Translations under genes and position numbers: made by a program
Shown here: positions 33,240 through 45,728 of the stretch, piece after piece
Layout: every line of letters starts with the position of its first letter
Position numbering within the stretch: the first letter of the stretch is position 1
Assembly (NCBI GenBank): GCA_015501595.1
Contig: JADNRX010000023.1
Coordinates: 186,001-250,000 of the forward strand
Direction: 5' to 3'
Length of the DNA stretch: 64,000 nucleotides
Origin: Hymenopellis radicata
Lineage: Eukaryota; Basidiomycota; Agaricomycetes; Agaricales; Physalacriaceae
The notes under the pieces: model-generated
Databases searched by the model: none
What the model was told of the DNA's origin: nothing
Seen by the model: the letters and a program-made list of their open reading frames with translations, nothing else

Positions 33240-34204
33240 TGGAGTGCAGATTGGTGGTGGACGTTGATCAAGGAGTAAAAATTCTCAGCGATCAGATTCC
33301 TATTTGGGAGCATCGGAGTTCAAAACTGGACTTGGACCCGACCGCAATTTTGCCTGCTCTGATCTATGCCTCGGATCGTCCTGCAGGCTCCACAAGGCTC
33401 TGTCCTACTTTCTGCGTCTCACTGTCATAACAACTGAGGATCAAATGAATTAATTCGCGCCTGAACTAAACGAGCGACTTAAATGGAACCAATGCCGAAT
33501 TTGTGCGCTATTCCGACCATCCCGGGGCCGATGGTTGGGTTTACAGGAAGCCCCAAGAAGCACTGGACAATTATACCAATTTGGCCTACCAGGAGATAAC
33601 CTCTGCTCCACACGCCGGCGCAGATCTGGTTTATCCACTTCGTGGATCCAGGACGCGAAGGCAAGGCCGCGAACAGCTTCGATTTCTTTTTCAGTCGATT
33701 CCTGTGCCATCAAAGTCTAAGCAAGTTCCTGAATGATCCATCTATAGCCCCATTCAGTCCCTAGCCTGATGCATACTTACACGGAACAGGACTTGTAGCC
33801 AGTGATTGTAGCGATCTCAGCTCAGCCTGGTGCTCTACAAATACAGCGGTCGAAAAAATTGTCCAACGCCTGGACAAAAAGAGTCCGCGGACCACGGGCA
33901 GAGTTGGTTGAACCGGGGACGATGGGATCTGGGTTCGAATTGACATGACATGGACGTCTTTTCAGCGAGATCGTCGCTCCTCGTCGGGCGTCGAGAAACG
34001 TGTAGCATTTGGGAGGACGTGAACTTGTGATTGTGAATTTCCTCGCCAGTGTGATGTTTGGAAAGTAGTCCGGTGATTCTTCTAAATATGCGCCTATCTT
34101 TCCCATTCGGTCGACAGCTCCCCTTCTGTCCCCCCGCTATCTTTCGCACCACCACCTCTCATTGCACTTACCATCTGCTATTCAGAACTATTCTTTTCTA
34201 TTCA
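33240..34204. other. Long intergenic region, no supported gene
   Basis: Almost 1 kb between Rpb6 and the RRM gene. The longest frames are a plus-strand 77-codon frame from 33503 and minus-strand frames at 33450-33713 and 33761-33946. None resembles a family I know, and I could not splice the minus-strand pair in frame. A small lineage-specific gene here is possible. Confidence 0.3.
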
Positions 34205-37200
34205 ATGCCCACGAAACAGTTGCTTCCTGCTGCACGTTCTTGGGGTACTCGCTTTGATTCCTTGCCTCCGTCGTCGCCTCCAGCCTCTCCCAGCCTTCAA
34301 AACGGTCCTCTACGTGACGTTCAGCACTCTGACGACGAAAACGCCTCTTTTGACGCGTCGGACAAGCGAAAGGACGAAAAGATGCCCCACGATGCCAGTG
34401 TCTTCGTCGGAAGGTTAGTCGCCTCGTCCACCATACCCCCATTCGGTTGTTTGACTGCCTCATTTCTAGCCTGCCGACCAACATTGAACAAGTCGAGCTT
34501 GCGCGCTTGCTCTCCTCCCATCTGTCGGAGCATGCGCAAGTCAAGAACGTCAAGGTGGTTCGTGACTCGAAAGGCGGTGTCTGTGCTTTCGTCCAGTGCG
34601 AGGTCAATCCGTCTTGTAACCTGCATATATGCGCTCTTTTTTGACTTTCAGGCTCTAGGATGCCGCTGCGGCGACTAGTCTGATCAACACCCTCCATTCT
34701 ACCGAACCTAAACCTTTCTTGGGTCGTCACTTGCGCTATGAGCCAGCTCGGGCATTCCGCACTTTGCTGATATCTTACCGGTAGGACCTCACAAATCAAG
34801 TCTTTGACGGGTTTTCATTGTTTTCAGTACGCCCATGCAGTTCATCCCCAATGCAGAGAACAGTCCAGCCGAGTATGGTCGGGGAAAACACGTCGAGTTA
34901 GATCTTCCATATGCTATGAGACTTTGGAAACCGAGAAACTCAAGGTTCATCAGCATTCTCTTCTGCACTATGTGACGACTAAAACGTACCAGATATTTAG
35001 CCATTCTCTACAATGCGGAGGCTGTAGATGCGGAAGCCCAGTCTTCTGTCAACCAAGTCGATAGCCTCATTGAGCACGCTCTGCATCTACAGCCAGTCAA
35101 GTGTGACGACGAGGTGAGTGTATCTTCTTCCTCCCAATCAACGACTCAGCTCATGTGGTCTAGACTATTCGGATTATCTGCTCCCACTTTGGAGAGCTCG
35201 AGTCGTTCAAGACTTGGAAGCCGGAGGAAACTTCGGGCAAGTATCTTTTCGCTTAAGATTAAGACTTTACTGAGTATCCGTTGATAGACGTAGACTCCGA
35301 AGTCGAAGATTCTCGCAATGTCTATTGCTATCCTCACAACGCCCGCCGAAGCCCAACATGGACGAGCGCTGTTTCGAGATCAAGTGGGCCCATCGTGATG
35401 ACTGTGTTAACGCTCTGATGGTAAGCATAAAACTTTGTTTCGCTGCCAGACGACGGTTTTAACTCCTTTGTTATCTTTAGAGCCTTCGCCGGGTGCCACA
35501 TCTTACCGTTACCTGGGCCCACCAGCCGAACAACTTTGGAGGTAGACAGTCGCCCTACCAGAACACGCGCGCTCCAAACGCCACTCTTTATCCCTTGTAC
35601 CTCAATGATCCCGATCGTCTGCCTGTCAGGAGCATGAACGCCTTGTTTTCCGGTGGATCTCGTCGCGATTCTTTACCAGATACATCCGGAAATCCTGGCA
35701 ACCTCTCGTCGAGTTCGGCTACTACAGGATGGAAGCTGTTGCCGCAAGCTGCTCGTCATCCGGATGCCACCGTCACATCCATGACATCGACTCTGGTTGA
35801 TACTTCGATACCTGGAACTATACAGGGCGAGTGGAATGACATGGACTTCCCTCCGCTTGTTGATGCTAAGGGCGAACGCAAAGCAGATTTCGGCGGCGTT
35901 TGGGGTGATAACAAGCTCCTCTTTCATAAAGATAGCGAGCTTGATGCCGATGGTATGAGGTGAAAATTGTTACTCTCTTCTCTCTGATTTGAATTCTTAT
36001 GGACTTAACTAGATCTGCGGTCGCATCAAAACCCCTTTCTCATACACGCGAAACGTATGAAGTATCCCAGCAAGCCTTTACTTCAGACAAAGGGGAAGGC
36101 ATTGGCCGTGATTTCGAGCAAGAGCTTGACATGCCACCTACACCAGGACTTGGAATGTCTCCAATCACTCCTAGGACGCCCGGAGTCATGTTTCCAGCGA
36201 CTCCGACAACTGGTAGTGGCAGCTTCCAAGGCATCTTCGCGTTCGACGAATACGAAAGCAAGATGAAGGCTGGTCACCACTGCGAGGAGCCTGTACAAGG
36301 AGAGCGAGCACTTGATCCTACTACTCTGTTCGTGGGTGGGCTTGAGATGTACGGACCTAGTGCTTGGGACGAAGAAAAGGTCGCCAACTTCTTTAGGAAG
36401 TTTGGTGGTTTGGAGAGTGTGAAGGTTGTGCGCCCAGGTATGTCTTTCTCATTTCCTTTGTGCGGCGTATGATCATCTCCAACACAGTTAACGGCAAGGC
36501 TGCGTTCGCTTTCGTCAAGTTCGACAACACAGATTCCCCTGCGAAAGCTGTTTCTCAAGAGGTAAGAGTTGAACTACGGTCTATGTTCCCAGTGGTTAAC
36601 TGCCCTGCAGCATAACCGAATCTATGAAGGTCGCGCTATGCGCGTTCAGCTTCGTGATTGCAACCCTCCCCGCGGCAATTGGAAATACGGAGCCCGTGGT
36701 CGTGGACGTTATCCCATGGCAAACGGTGTTACCTACCATTCCTACGGCGATGCTGAGATGCCTCGACAAGAGCAGCAGCTTCGTCCCGATCATACATTCC
36801 CACGAGCACCACGATCAGCCTTCTGTCGATGTCGCGAAATCTCCATCGAGCCTTCCCGCTGAACCTGACTCGCCTCATCGTGCAACAGAGACACAAGATA
36901 GTCGAGATGCACAGACGCCTCGCAGTCAAGATCAAGAGAAATCGAAAGATGATTCTCCTGCTGTCGAGACCTATCGGGAATGGTACGATAACGTTCCCTC
37001 TTCAGCGACAATGACTCCGCCCCCAGTCATCTACAATTCGGCGGTTCCCATTCCAGGTCCTCCCGGCGCGTCGAATGTCCAATATCCTATGCCTTCTTCA
37101 GGCGGCTACTATCCGCCTCCTCTATGGATGCCCTCATACGGCCCTCAGATTCAATATCAAATGCCGTTCTATCCTGGATATGCCAATGGGGGTATGGCTA

Positions 37201-38018
37201 CCGGATTCGCCACTCCCCAGCCCACGCCTTCTCAAGGATATACGAGCAACGCGGGATCTGATGCCAGTGGTCCCGCCTCAGCCCCGCCTGTCCCTCTTCA
37301 GGGCGTTTGGTCGCCAATGGGCATGTATGGAGTATGCATGTTTCTTTACTTGAGTTCAAGCGGAGCTAACGCCAATCCAGGCTTATATTCCATACCCCGC
37401 GTTTCCAACGAGACCACCACCCTCTGGCGATTCTGGCACTGTCCAGTCTACAACGCAACATCAACAGCCACCTGTTGTCCCCACTGGCTTCATCCAGAAT
37501 GACCAAGGAACCTTGATCGCCGTCTATCCGCCTGAAGCTCTTGACCAGTACATGACTGCAGGTGGTCAACCGGCGCCAGGTACTCAAGGTCAAGGTCAGA
37601 ACATTCAGAATTGGGCCCAATCTCAACCGCCAACATTCGTAAATGTACCACCGAGGATGAATCCAGGAATGCAAACGCGGCATATGTTGGTCCCTCCTAC
37701 GAACTGGATTCATCCCAGCCAATCATCGACCTTCCCGCGTCTCATTCAGGTGGTAATCCATCTCTTCCTTCATCCGGTAGCGTGCCACTACCTGTATCTC
37801 ACTCCTTCCGAGTGACCGGTCACGATTTGAACGTCAATCAGTTGAATCCGTCTCTGAGGCGCAATACCGGACGTAGGGACCACCAGTCCTTCATTCCCAA
37901 GGGCAACAATCGATCTATGGCTAACCGAAACGGTCGTTCCAGTGCTCAACAGAACGCAGGTGCCGGGATCGAAGGTCCGCATCGTGCAATGACCTTCGCC
38001 AGCCCTCAGTTTGCATAA
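34205..38018 (+). CDS. Two-RRM RNA-binding protein with Pro/Gln-rich C-terminus, with apparent frameshifts
   Basis: Probable mRNA-binding regulator; no yeast orthologue recognised. The start at 34205 gives MPTKQLLPAARSWGTRF. RRM1 begins SVFVGSLPTNIEQVE and contains KVVRDSKGGVCAFVQCE. A middle domain has LYNAEAVDAEA and ICSHFGELESFK, then DERCFEIKWAHRDDCVNAL and VPHLTVTWAHQP. RRM2 begins TTLFVGGLEMYG with VNGKAAFAFVKFD, then an RGRGR box. The C-terminus is long, disordered and rich in Pro, Tyr, Gln and Ser. Single-base losses are likely at 35352-35354 and 37668-37669, and the frame also changes near 36780-36820. The intron near 35238 may be GC-AG. About ten introns. Confidence 0.78.
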
Positions 38019-38453
38019 ATTTCATCTTTCTCATGTTCTTTCGATTTCATTTTCGGCTCTCGATCTTCACTTTTCTTTCCTTCATTTCGTACAAAATACT
38101 CATAAAAGCATTTCTAATTCTAATCATCTTCAGTCTCATATTTTCTTTCTCTGTAGACAATAATAATTAGAAGTCACCATTTATACGTACATCCTTCGCT
38201 TTCAGTGTGCTTTTCTCCCTTTCACTGTCGCTTTCCTGGTTGTTCTTAAAAGTTAGATTCGCACGGTCTTGTTACCCTCGCGCTTTCAGTTACTCCCTGT
38301 ACATATCTAGACTTACTTTCGTTTGTAGTATATAATCACGACTTGTCTGTCCGTTATGAAGGAATCCATCGTCAACGTGACTCCAGAAACCGGTGCCGAG
38401 CTCGAAGACGTTTGACAACATGTGCAAACACTGAGACCCTTGCTCTTGCCACA
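38019..38453. promoter_or_regulatory. Intergenic region, T-rich
   Basis: 3' region of the RRM gene and promoter of the Clf1 gene. The first ~200 bp are strongly pyrimidine-rich (TTTC/CTTT runs). No gene seen. Confidence 0.4.
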
Positions 38454-41156
38454 ATGCAGGACGGACGCGCGCCTCGGTATGTTCATCTATCCCATCCTCT
38501 GTAATTCCTCCTGATATCTTTGTTAGTATAAAAAACCGCGCACCAGCGGCCATCCAAGTACACCAGTTTATCACTTGGTTAACCCAAATACTGACCTTGC
38601 GAGATAGATCACTGCTGAGCAGTTATTGCGCGAAGTAAGCCGATTTTAAATTTCTCGGGGGGTTGCAGGGCTTAACGGGAGTCTTAATAGGCGCAAGAAC
38701 GACAAGAAAGTGCATTCAGGGCGCCGAAACAGCGCGTTGAAGATTTCGAAGAGCTCAACGAGTACCGCGGCAGGAAGAGAAAGGAATTCGAGGAAAGGAT
38801 CAGAAGGACTCGCGGTAGCATGTGAGTGCATCTGGTACTGCTCGACTGTATACCAACGTTCTGAAACAGCAAAGAATGGTTGCAATACGCGAACTGGGAG
38901 GCCAGCCAGAATGAATTCGCTAGGTCAAGATCTGTTTACGAACGTGCTCTCGACGTGGACCCCCGCAGCATTCAACTATGGCTGTCGTACACCGAAATGG
39001 AACTTAAATCTCGAAATGTTCAGCATGCACGCAATCTTTATGACCGCGCTGTAACGCTTCTTCCCCGTGTCGACCAGTTATGGTACAAATATGTGTATCT
39101 GGAGGAGCTCCTTCAAAACGTCTCTGGCGCTCGTCAGGTCTTTGAACGATGGATGCAATGGGAACCGGATGACAAGGCGTGGCAGGCATACATTAAACTG
39201 GAGGAACGGTATAATGAGCTGGATCGCGCTAGCGCCATCTATGAGCGTTGGATCGCTGTTCGTCCGGAACCGCGGGTGTGGGTGAAGTGGGGTAAATCCG
39301 AGGAGGACAGACTGCGTGTCGACAAAGCCAGAGAGGTTTTCCAAACTGCCCTCGAATTCTATGGCGACGACGAAGAGCAGATAGAGAAGGCTCAGGCTGT
39401 GTTTAGCGCGTTTGCCAAGATGGAGATGAGGTTAAAGGAATACGACCGAGCTCGAGTGATTTACCAGGTGTGTCTACACGACGGCTGTTCGGGAAAGTCT
39501 CTAAATACCCTCACAGTTTGCTCTTTCCCGGATACCGCGGTCGAAATCTGCCGGTTTATATGCCTCTTATACCAAGTTTGAGAAACAGCACGGAACTCGG
39601 ACAACACTGGAAAGTACTGTGTTAGGAAAGCGAAGAATACAATATGAGGAGGAGTTGTCACACGATGGCCGGAATTACGATGTTTGGTTCGATTACTCCG
39701 ACTAGAAGAGGGTGCCTTACAGGACCTGCGAACGGAGGGCGGCTCGACTGAAGAAGAGGAAACGGCCATCGGACGGGTGCGAGAGGTGTATGAGAGGGCT
39801 GTAGCGCAGGTGCCGCCTGGGAATGAAAAACGGCACTGGCGGAGATATATTTTCCTTTGGTTGGACTACGCTCTATTCGAGGAAATAGAAACGAAGGTAT
39901 GCTGCTCAATGTCATATCAATTGTCTACGCTTAAAGATTCACAGGATTACGACAGAACGCAACAGATATACCAGACAGCACTCAACATTGTGCCTCATAA
40001 GGTCTTCACGTTCGCAAAGCTGTGGCTGATGTTCGCGAGATTTGAAGTTCGGCGACTGCAGCTACCTGCGGCACGTAAAATATTGGGCGCTGCTATCGGC
40101 ATGTGTCCGAAAGAGGCTCTCTTCAAAGGTTATATTGAACTAGAGATAGAGGTGAGCACCATAGTCGCCCACTCGATCAACCTCATAACATATTCCAGCT
40201 CCGGGAATTCGATCGTGCCCGGCAATTATACCAAAAGTACCTCGAGGTTAGTTGGCATCGCTCTTACGAGTCCATTGACCTAATTCCCGTCGTAGTTTGA
40301 TCCCGCGAACTCCCCGGCATGGATCAAGTTCGCAGAGCTTGAATCTCAATTGCAAGACTTTGCCCGTACGCGTGCTATCTTCGAACTGGCCGTCAGCCAA
40401 AGTCCGCTCTCTATGCCAGAGCTTCTCTGGAAGGCCTATATAGATTTCGAGGTCGAGGAAGGCGAACGAGATGCTGCACGCGCGCTCTACAATCGCCTCA
40501 TCGAGCTCAGCGGTCATGTCAAAGTATGGATATCATATGCACTCTTTGAGGCTGAGCCCATGCCTCTACCTCGAGCTATGCGGGAAGAAGAGGAGGAAGA
40601 GGAGGAGGACGAGGATGCCGAACAACGTATGGTTGCTGGTGATGCTGATTTGGCGCGTAAGGTGTTCCAGCGGGGCTATAACGATCTTAAAGGCAAGGGT
40701 CTCAAGCATGAGGTACGATTCGAATTACTGATTGTTGCATATACTGATACGCCCAACAGCGCGTCGTTCTCCTGGAAGTGTGGAAGACATTCGAGGAAAC
40801 CCATGGTTCTGAAGAAGATGTGAAGAAGGTAGCAGCTATGATGCCTATCGTTGGCAAGAAACGATACGTCGATCAAGAAACTGGCCAGACAGTGGAAGGT
40901 ACGCCCTTTAGCGCTCGTCTGCACTCCATTATGTTGATCGTCTTCAGATCACGATCTCATCTTTGCTGATGACGAACGTGAAAACAACCCCAAGACCTTC
41001 CAGTTCTTGAAGATGGCCCACGCTTGGGCAGAAGCCAAGAAAAGTGGAGGAGGAGGAGGATCTTCGGTTTTATCCGGGTTCACCGCTGCTCAAAGCGCAT
41101 CACAAGACGACGATGCTAAAAGCGATGTTGCGAGCTCTCACGGCGGTGATGATTGA
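38454..41156 (+). CDS. CLF1: Pre-mRNA-splicing factor Clf1 (Syf3 / crooked neck)
   Basis: HAT-repeat scaffold of the Prp19-associated NineTeen complex in the spliceosome. The start at 38454 and two tiny exons give [20 protein letters not shown], matching the family N-terminus, then AEQLLREAQERQES. About 14 HAT repeats follow, each with W..Y...E and A..IYERA-type cores, for example [48 protein letters not shown] and [11 protein letters not shown]. An acidic insertion (a run of seven Glu) separates late repeats. The C-terminus is Gly/Ser-rich and ends SSHGGDD. The N-terminal exons (under 35 nt) would be missed by simple ORF calling. Frame intact. Confidence 0.95.
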
Positions 41157-41593
41157 TTAAGTTGTGTATGTATATGTTGTGTATCATTAACTTAAAGCGA
41201 TGTAGGACTTGAACTCTATCTTGCTCTTTGCTCTTTTCTGGGACGCAGATTTTCGTGTCGCTCGCATTAAGCCTTCTCAGTATCGCGTCCCATGTCTTTG
41301 ACTTCAACTGCATGATATTTGTCCAGCGAAAGCGCGTTTACCTGGGTACGATTTCCCGCTGTCTATCAGGCTTTTAGGTCAACGCAACTTACCCTGTGCC
41401 CTGGGCCTCGCATTCGTGCCACTGACGCTGCTTTCTGTGCGGAAATCAATACTAACTTCGACATGAGCTAAACCTCCTGGCACACCTCCTTCATTATCGC
41501 AGAAGCTTATGATATTGGGATGATCTTCACCAACATGGAGATACTCTACTTTTATAAAGGAGTACCTGGCCGAGGCTAGAATGCGTCGCTTTC
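41157..41593. promoter_or_regulatory. Intergenic region with TATA box
   Basis: Promoter of F-box gene A; TATAAA at 41553-41558, about 40 bp before its start. No other feature seen. Confidence 0.45.
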
Positions 41594-43301
41594 ATGCTGT
41601 CTTGTCTACCAGTTGAGCTTCTAGATCTGATCGTTAAGCAGGTGAGCGCCGCTCTAGACCTTTCAATCGCCGTTGAACATGAAGCTCATCATTCTCTACT
41701 ACTAGCTGAAAGTTCGCGACTTGAAGCGGCTGAGACAGACATGCAAAACTTTCAACGTCATCGCCTCGCCTTTGGTCTTCTCAAGACTAGTCTTGAATTT
41801 CGATAGCGGGCGGTGTGGCTTGATTCTAGCGTTGCTCGACGCTATCGCTTCAAAGAAGAGTCGTCTAGGGATGTGCATTCGCACGTTGGAAATTCAATCT
41901 TTCAACCCACCTCAGCACAAATCGCTGCAATTGTGGCAGCGCATCACGAAGAAACATGAACAGACATCCAGGCTTATTGAAGAGCACTTCGTCGCCGCCA
42001 TCCCATATTTTGTGTCCGTCAGGTCTCTTTCGTGCGTAGTTTCTTCATTCTACTCGTCTCCTTCATAAAAGACAATCTCAGATTGAACTTAACGAACATG
42101 CAAGACATGGAATTGTCCTGTCATGACAGAATCATGATGTTATTGGGTTCCTTGCCCAAATTGGCTCATCTTTCCGTGTACATGAATGACGATGTGGACT
42201 CAAGGATACCAGCTTCCATATCGAAGCACTTCCACAATCTTCAGAGCCTGCATTTCTCTGGAGGCACCTCGTTATACGGCGACATGCCGAAAGCACTCAT
42301 GGCGAGGTCTCCCGATCTCTCCAATCTCATCATCGACGGCTTTCCATCCATACAACATGACTCGTCCATATCCTTGGCCGAGTTATTTTCTGGTCTCCCT
42401 CCCCGTCGTTTGCGGACCCTCACCCTTGGCGGATTATCGCGTCACAGATACGACTCTCTGATCTCCATTCATCGCCATCTCCAGTCACTTACAACACTTG
42501 TTGTTAACCCAGATTTGACCGACATCCCTGGTCACTTCTGGAATGCTCTCCAATCGAGCATGACTCGATTGGAGAGGCTATCTGTGCACCAGGCGGATTC
42601 GCCTCTCCTAGAATATTTGGAGTCGTATTCCGGTTTGACGTACCTCTCTATCGACCTGTGTGGTTTCCGATATAATGATCGAAGGGATCAAGATTCGATG
42701 GCGGATGTCTTGTATCGCCGTGTTCTTCCTAAACACGTCGATAGTCTCCAGGTTCTCCACATAAAAACGGCGTACGAAGGGAGATGGACCGTCGGTCCAT
42801 CTCAGCTGGACGCCGTTCTAGCGTGTCACAGTCTCAGCGCGTTCAGTTTGGGTATAGGTCCATCTGAAGCGAATGTGGCGAACAAAAACGTGATCGTGCG
42901 TACCATACCCCACATTCCCGTTCCACAATTCACTGATATCATTGCAGACACAGCTTCTGACTTCTGTGGCGCAAGGTCGGCTTCCTTCTCTGCGAGTCGT
43001 CAAACTATTCTTGGCCTACCCAACCAGTGCAAGGGGCATCGGCGACTCGGTTTTACTCATGTACTCGAGCCATGGTGTCTGCGGTCATGTTCGCCTGAAT
43101 GAACTGGTGACGGGGTTTACTTGTAAATTTCCCGGCGCAGCGATGAAGAGATTGGAAATCTCTACTGGGCATATACATCACGGGCCTCCTGCGCTCAGCA
43201 CGTTCAAATTAAGGAGGAGTAAAGTAGATGGGAAATGGCGCATGACGCTTGGCGAGACTAGTAGAAAGATACCGGCTTTTATTACTTACCATGAGGGGTA
43301 G
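41594..43301 (+). CDS. F-box / LRR-like protein A
   Basis: Probable SCF-type adaptor of a rapidly evolving basidiomycete family; substrate unknown. The start at 41594 gives MLSCLPVELLDLIVKQ, the first half of an F-box. After an intron comes LKRLRQTCKTFNVIASPLVF and LVLNF, completing it. The body has irregular leucine-rich repeats: LPKLAHLSVYMND, FHNLQSLHFSGG, SPDLSNLIIDG, PRRLRTLTLGGLS, LTYLSIDLCGF, SLQVLHIKTAYEG. An intron at about 42893-42943 follows NVI, the same place as in F-box gene B downstream. The two proteins are clearly paralogous along their whole length. Confidence 0.68.
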
Positions 43302-43568
43302 CTGACCATCACTAAATGATACTACTTCTTGCGCATCGATACTCATTTGAACATGAACGTAGGGCGCGATCGGAAATGAGCTCAAAGAGTGACGTCACTC
43401 ACCTTCCTTCACCACGACTGATTCGATGACAACCCACCGAGATGTCTCTACATCAATCATTATACATTGTTACTGACTGACATGCGTTGACATCGGAGAA
43501 CCATCATTCTGCCACGTCGTCTATTTCTGGCTGTTCTCTCTTGCCATCCCCCGCTAGACTGTCCAACA

Positions 43569-45138
43569 ATGCTCCAGCACCCTGCAATAGTACCCTTGGT
43601 TATTGTGGAGGGATTTCTAGGCGGCGGTCATAGAATCATCTGGGGTGACTTTGAACAACACCTGCAGGAAGGGTCTTCGAGTCTACGACCTGTGTTTTTC
43701 GCCAAGTACGTATATCATTCCGTCCGCGTGAGACTGCGACACTAGACACTTTCCCAGGGTCGGCGCTGTCAGTTCACTGCATGACAGGGCTTGTGAACTG
43801 TATTACGACCTTGTTGGAGGCACAGGTAAGTAGGCGAGCGTTCAACTCAGTTGGATTTCTTCAAATTCCCACGCTAGTTGATTACGGAGAAGAACACAGT
43901 CGTCAGCATCAGCATAAGAGATATGGAAGAACAGTTTTCAAAGGGCTTTACCCTCACTGGTCGACTGAGTATCCGCTCCACTTTCTCGGACATTCCATGG
44001 TTCGTAGTGGCTCAAATTCACATAACTGAGGTCTTACGGGTTGCCGTGTAGGGTGGCGCCACTATCACTAAACTTCAACATTTAATCAAGCACGGACACT
44101 TTGGATCTTCGGCTGATCCTGATATGCTTCTTTCTGTGACGAGTAGTGCGTGGGCCTTGCCTACTAACTGAATACTTACCAACCAATCATTTTCAAGTCT
44201 CGACTCCATTCAGAGGCACACAGGTTGTCTACGCTTTGGGAGAGCGCGTTGACGCTGCTCCTCTTGTGAGGCGGTTTTCCGTCGGCGACCTCCTCTCTAA
44301 ATTCGTTCACGTTGGGGCTTACCTCAATCCATTATTACCCGATTTCTTAGACATATGGAGGCTCGAAGTTAGATCTCTTGCTTTCCACGAAACTTCGGTT
44401 CTTGACTTCTTGCGGCAACTGTGGCAGAGTGATTTCGCTCAAAGTCGCGATGTTGCACCCTGGGATGTGACATTCGCGGCTGCTGAGGAGCGAGATAATA
44501 ACATGGAGGGCGAACCAAATGCACGGACATTCTATAAAAGCTTCGCAGCTGTAATGGTAAGCCTCAGATACCTTACTTCAAACGCTCGATTTAACGTATT
44601 CAGACCCAAAGGTCTGGCTCGAATAACCATAGGCCAACCTTCAAACATATTCTTTCTATGCCATTGTTTATATTATCAAACCTTGCTGGTCGGTTTGATT
44701 TTAGTTCTCTGCGACCGGTACCATCGTTCCTCAAGAACCGACTACACGGTCGTGTGCGCGCCAATCCCAATTGCCAAAGCTCCCCGTACTCTCTTGGGGA
44801 AGAATTTTTTGCTAACGATGGCGTTGCGCCACTTTTTTCCCAGTGGCATCCTCTGGAATGCGCGTGAGTTCTCGCTTACATCCACTTCAATATATCATTG
44901 ATCAGCGCTTTACTTCAGCACTGCAAGATGTCAGCACCATTCTACTCTTTCAGAGTGCAATCCGTCGGTGAAATGCTCAGCCCTAGAACCAGGTATCTGG
45001 CATGTCTACGAGCTGCCGGACACGACGCACACGTCTCTTGTTCCGTTTTGGTGGTCGACGGAACGCCAACAAACATTTTGGAAGAAACATGGTTGCTGGC
45101 TTGACGAAGTTGATATCCTGCATTGTATAGAGGTGTAA
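43569..45138 (+). CDS. Bacterial-type triacylglycerol lipase (family I.5-like alpha/beta hydrolase), apparent frameshift near C-terminus
   Basis: Esterase/lipase resembling Geobacillus/Staphylococcus-type lipases rather than common fungal lipases. Exons give VPLVIVEGFLGGG and VGAVSSLHDRACELYYDLVGG, then DYGEEHSRQHQHKRYGR. The nucleophile elbow is HFLGHSMGGATITKLQ, with an intron between M and G. Next are STPFRGTQVVY, a zinc-region-like WRLEVRSL, FFANDGVAPLFSQWHP (probable catalytic Asp loop) and DTTHTSLVPFWWSTERQQ (probable catalytic His loop). The frame changes near 44971-44973, where one A too many would explain it; the tail then ends CIEV at 45138. No signal peptide is visible, so it may be intracellular. 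The oxyanion-loop sequence VEGF replaces the usual VHGF. Confidence 0.78.
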
Positions 45139-45728
45139 TCCAGACTTACATACATCGGTTTACCCATTCGATATCCTTTGACTCTCCTACAGCATTGCTT
45201 TACTGCTCAGTGCTTTAGCGCGGCGTGGGCCTCGGCGCAATTTGGCTTGGTATCACATGATGTAATTCGAATAATCTTATCTCATCTGCGAATCAAGTTG
45301 ATCGCGTTGAACTCGTTCACCGCTTTCCGCAGTTGAGCGCAGCACTCGACAACCCTAAACGAAGCCAAGCCGTCAAGCACAAGTCAAGCAACAGGAGAGT
45401 TGGCTCATCATTCACTGAAGGAGAACTGGACGCGGTTGATTGCGCGAGAGACGGACACTAAACTTACTTTGACGGACTCAGATGACTTGGGTGCCTGAAC
45501 CAAGCATGAAGAGAATGTTACACGTTACGCGCGCATAGTGTGGTCGGGTACCTCCATCCTGTGTGCATAGGGGAACGCTGCGCGATCTGAACTTGAAATA
45601 TTCAGGGTTGCTATCAGGAAAGCGGGGAAATCATCCTGATCAGACCTTTAAATACCAGGTTTTGATCGCGCTGCTGGCGCCTTACTTGTTTCCCCACACT
45701 TTACGCCTGGAGTTGCCCTCCTGCTCCC
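45139..45728. other. Intergenic region
   Basis: About 590 bp between the lipase and F-box gene B. A TTTAAATA sequence near 45648 may be a TATA-like element for gene B. No coding frame supported. Confidence 0.35.

Noticed and set aside
33900..33955. tRNA-like B-box GGGTTCGAATT
   Set aside because: No flanking T-arm stem, A box or acceptor stem found on either strand.
35238..35290. GC-AG intron in the RRM gene counted as certain
   Set aside because: A GT donor four bases later keeps another open frame without needing the indel at 35352, so the case stays ambiguous although the GC version reads more natural.
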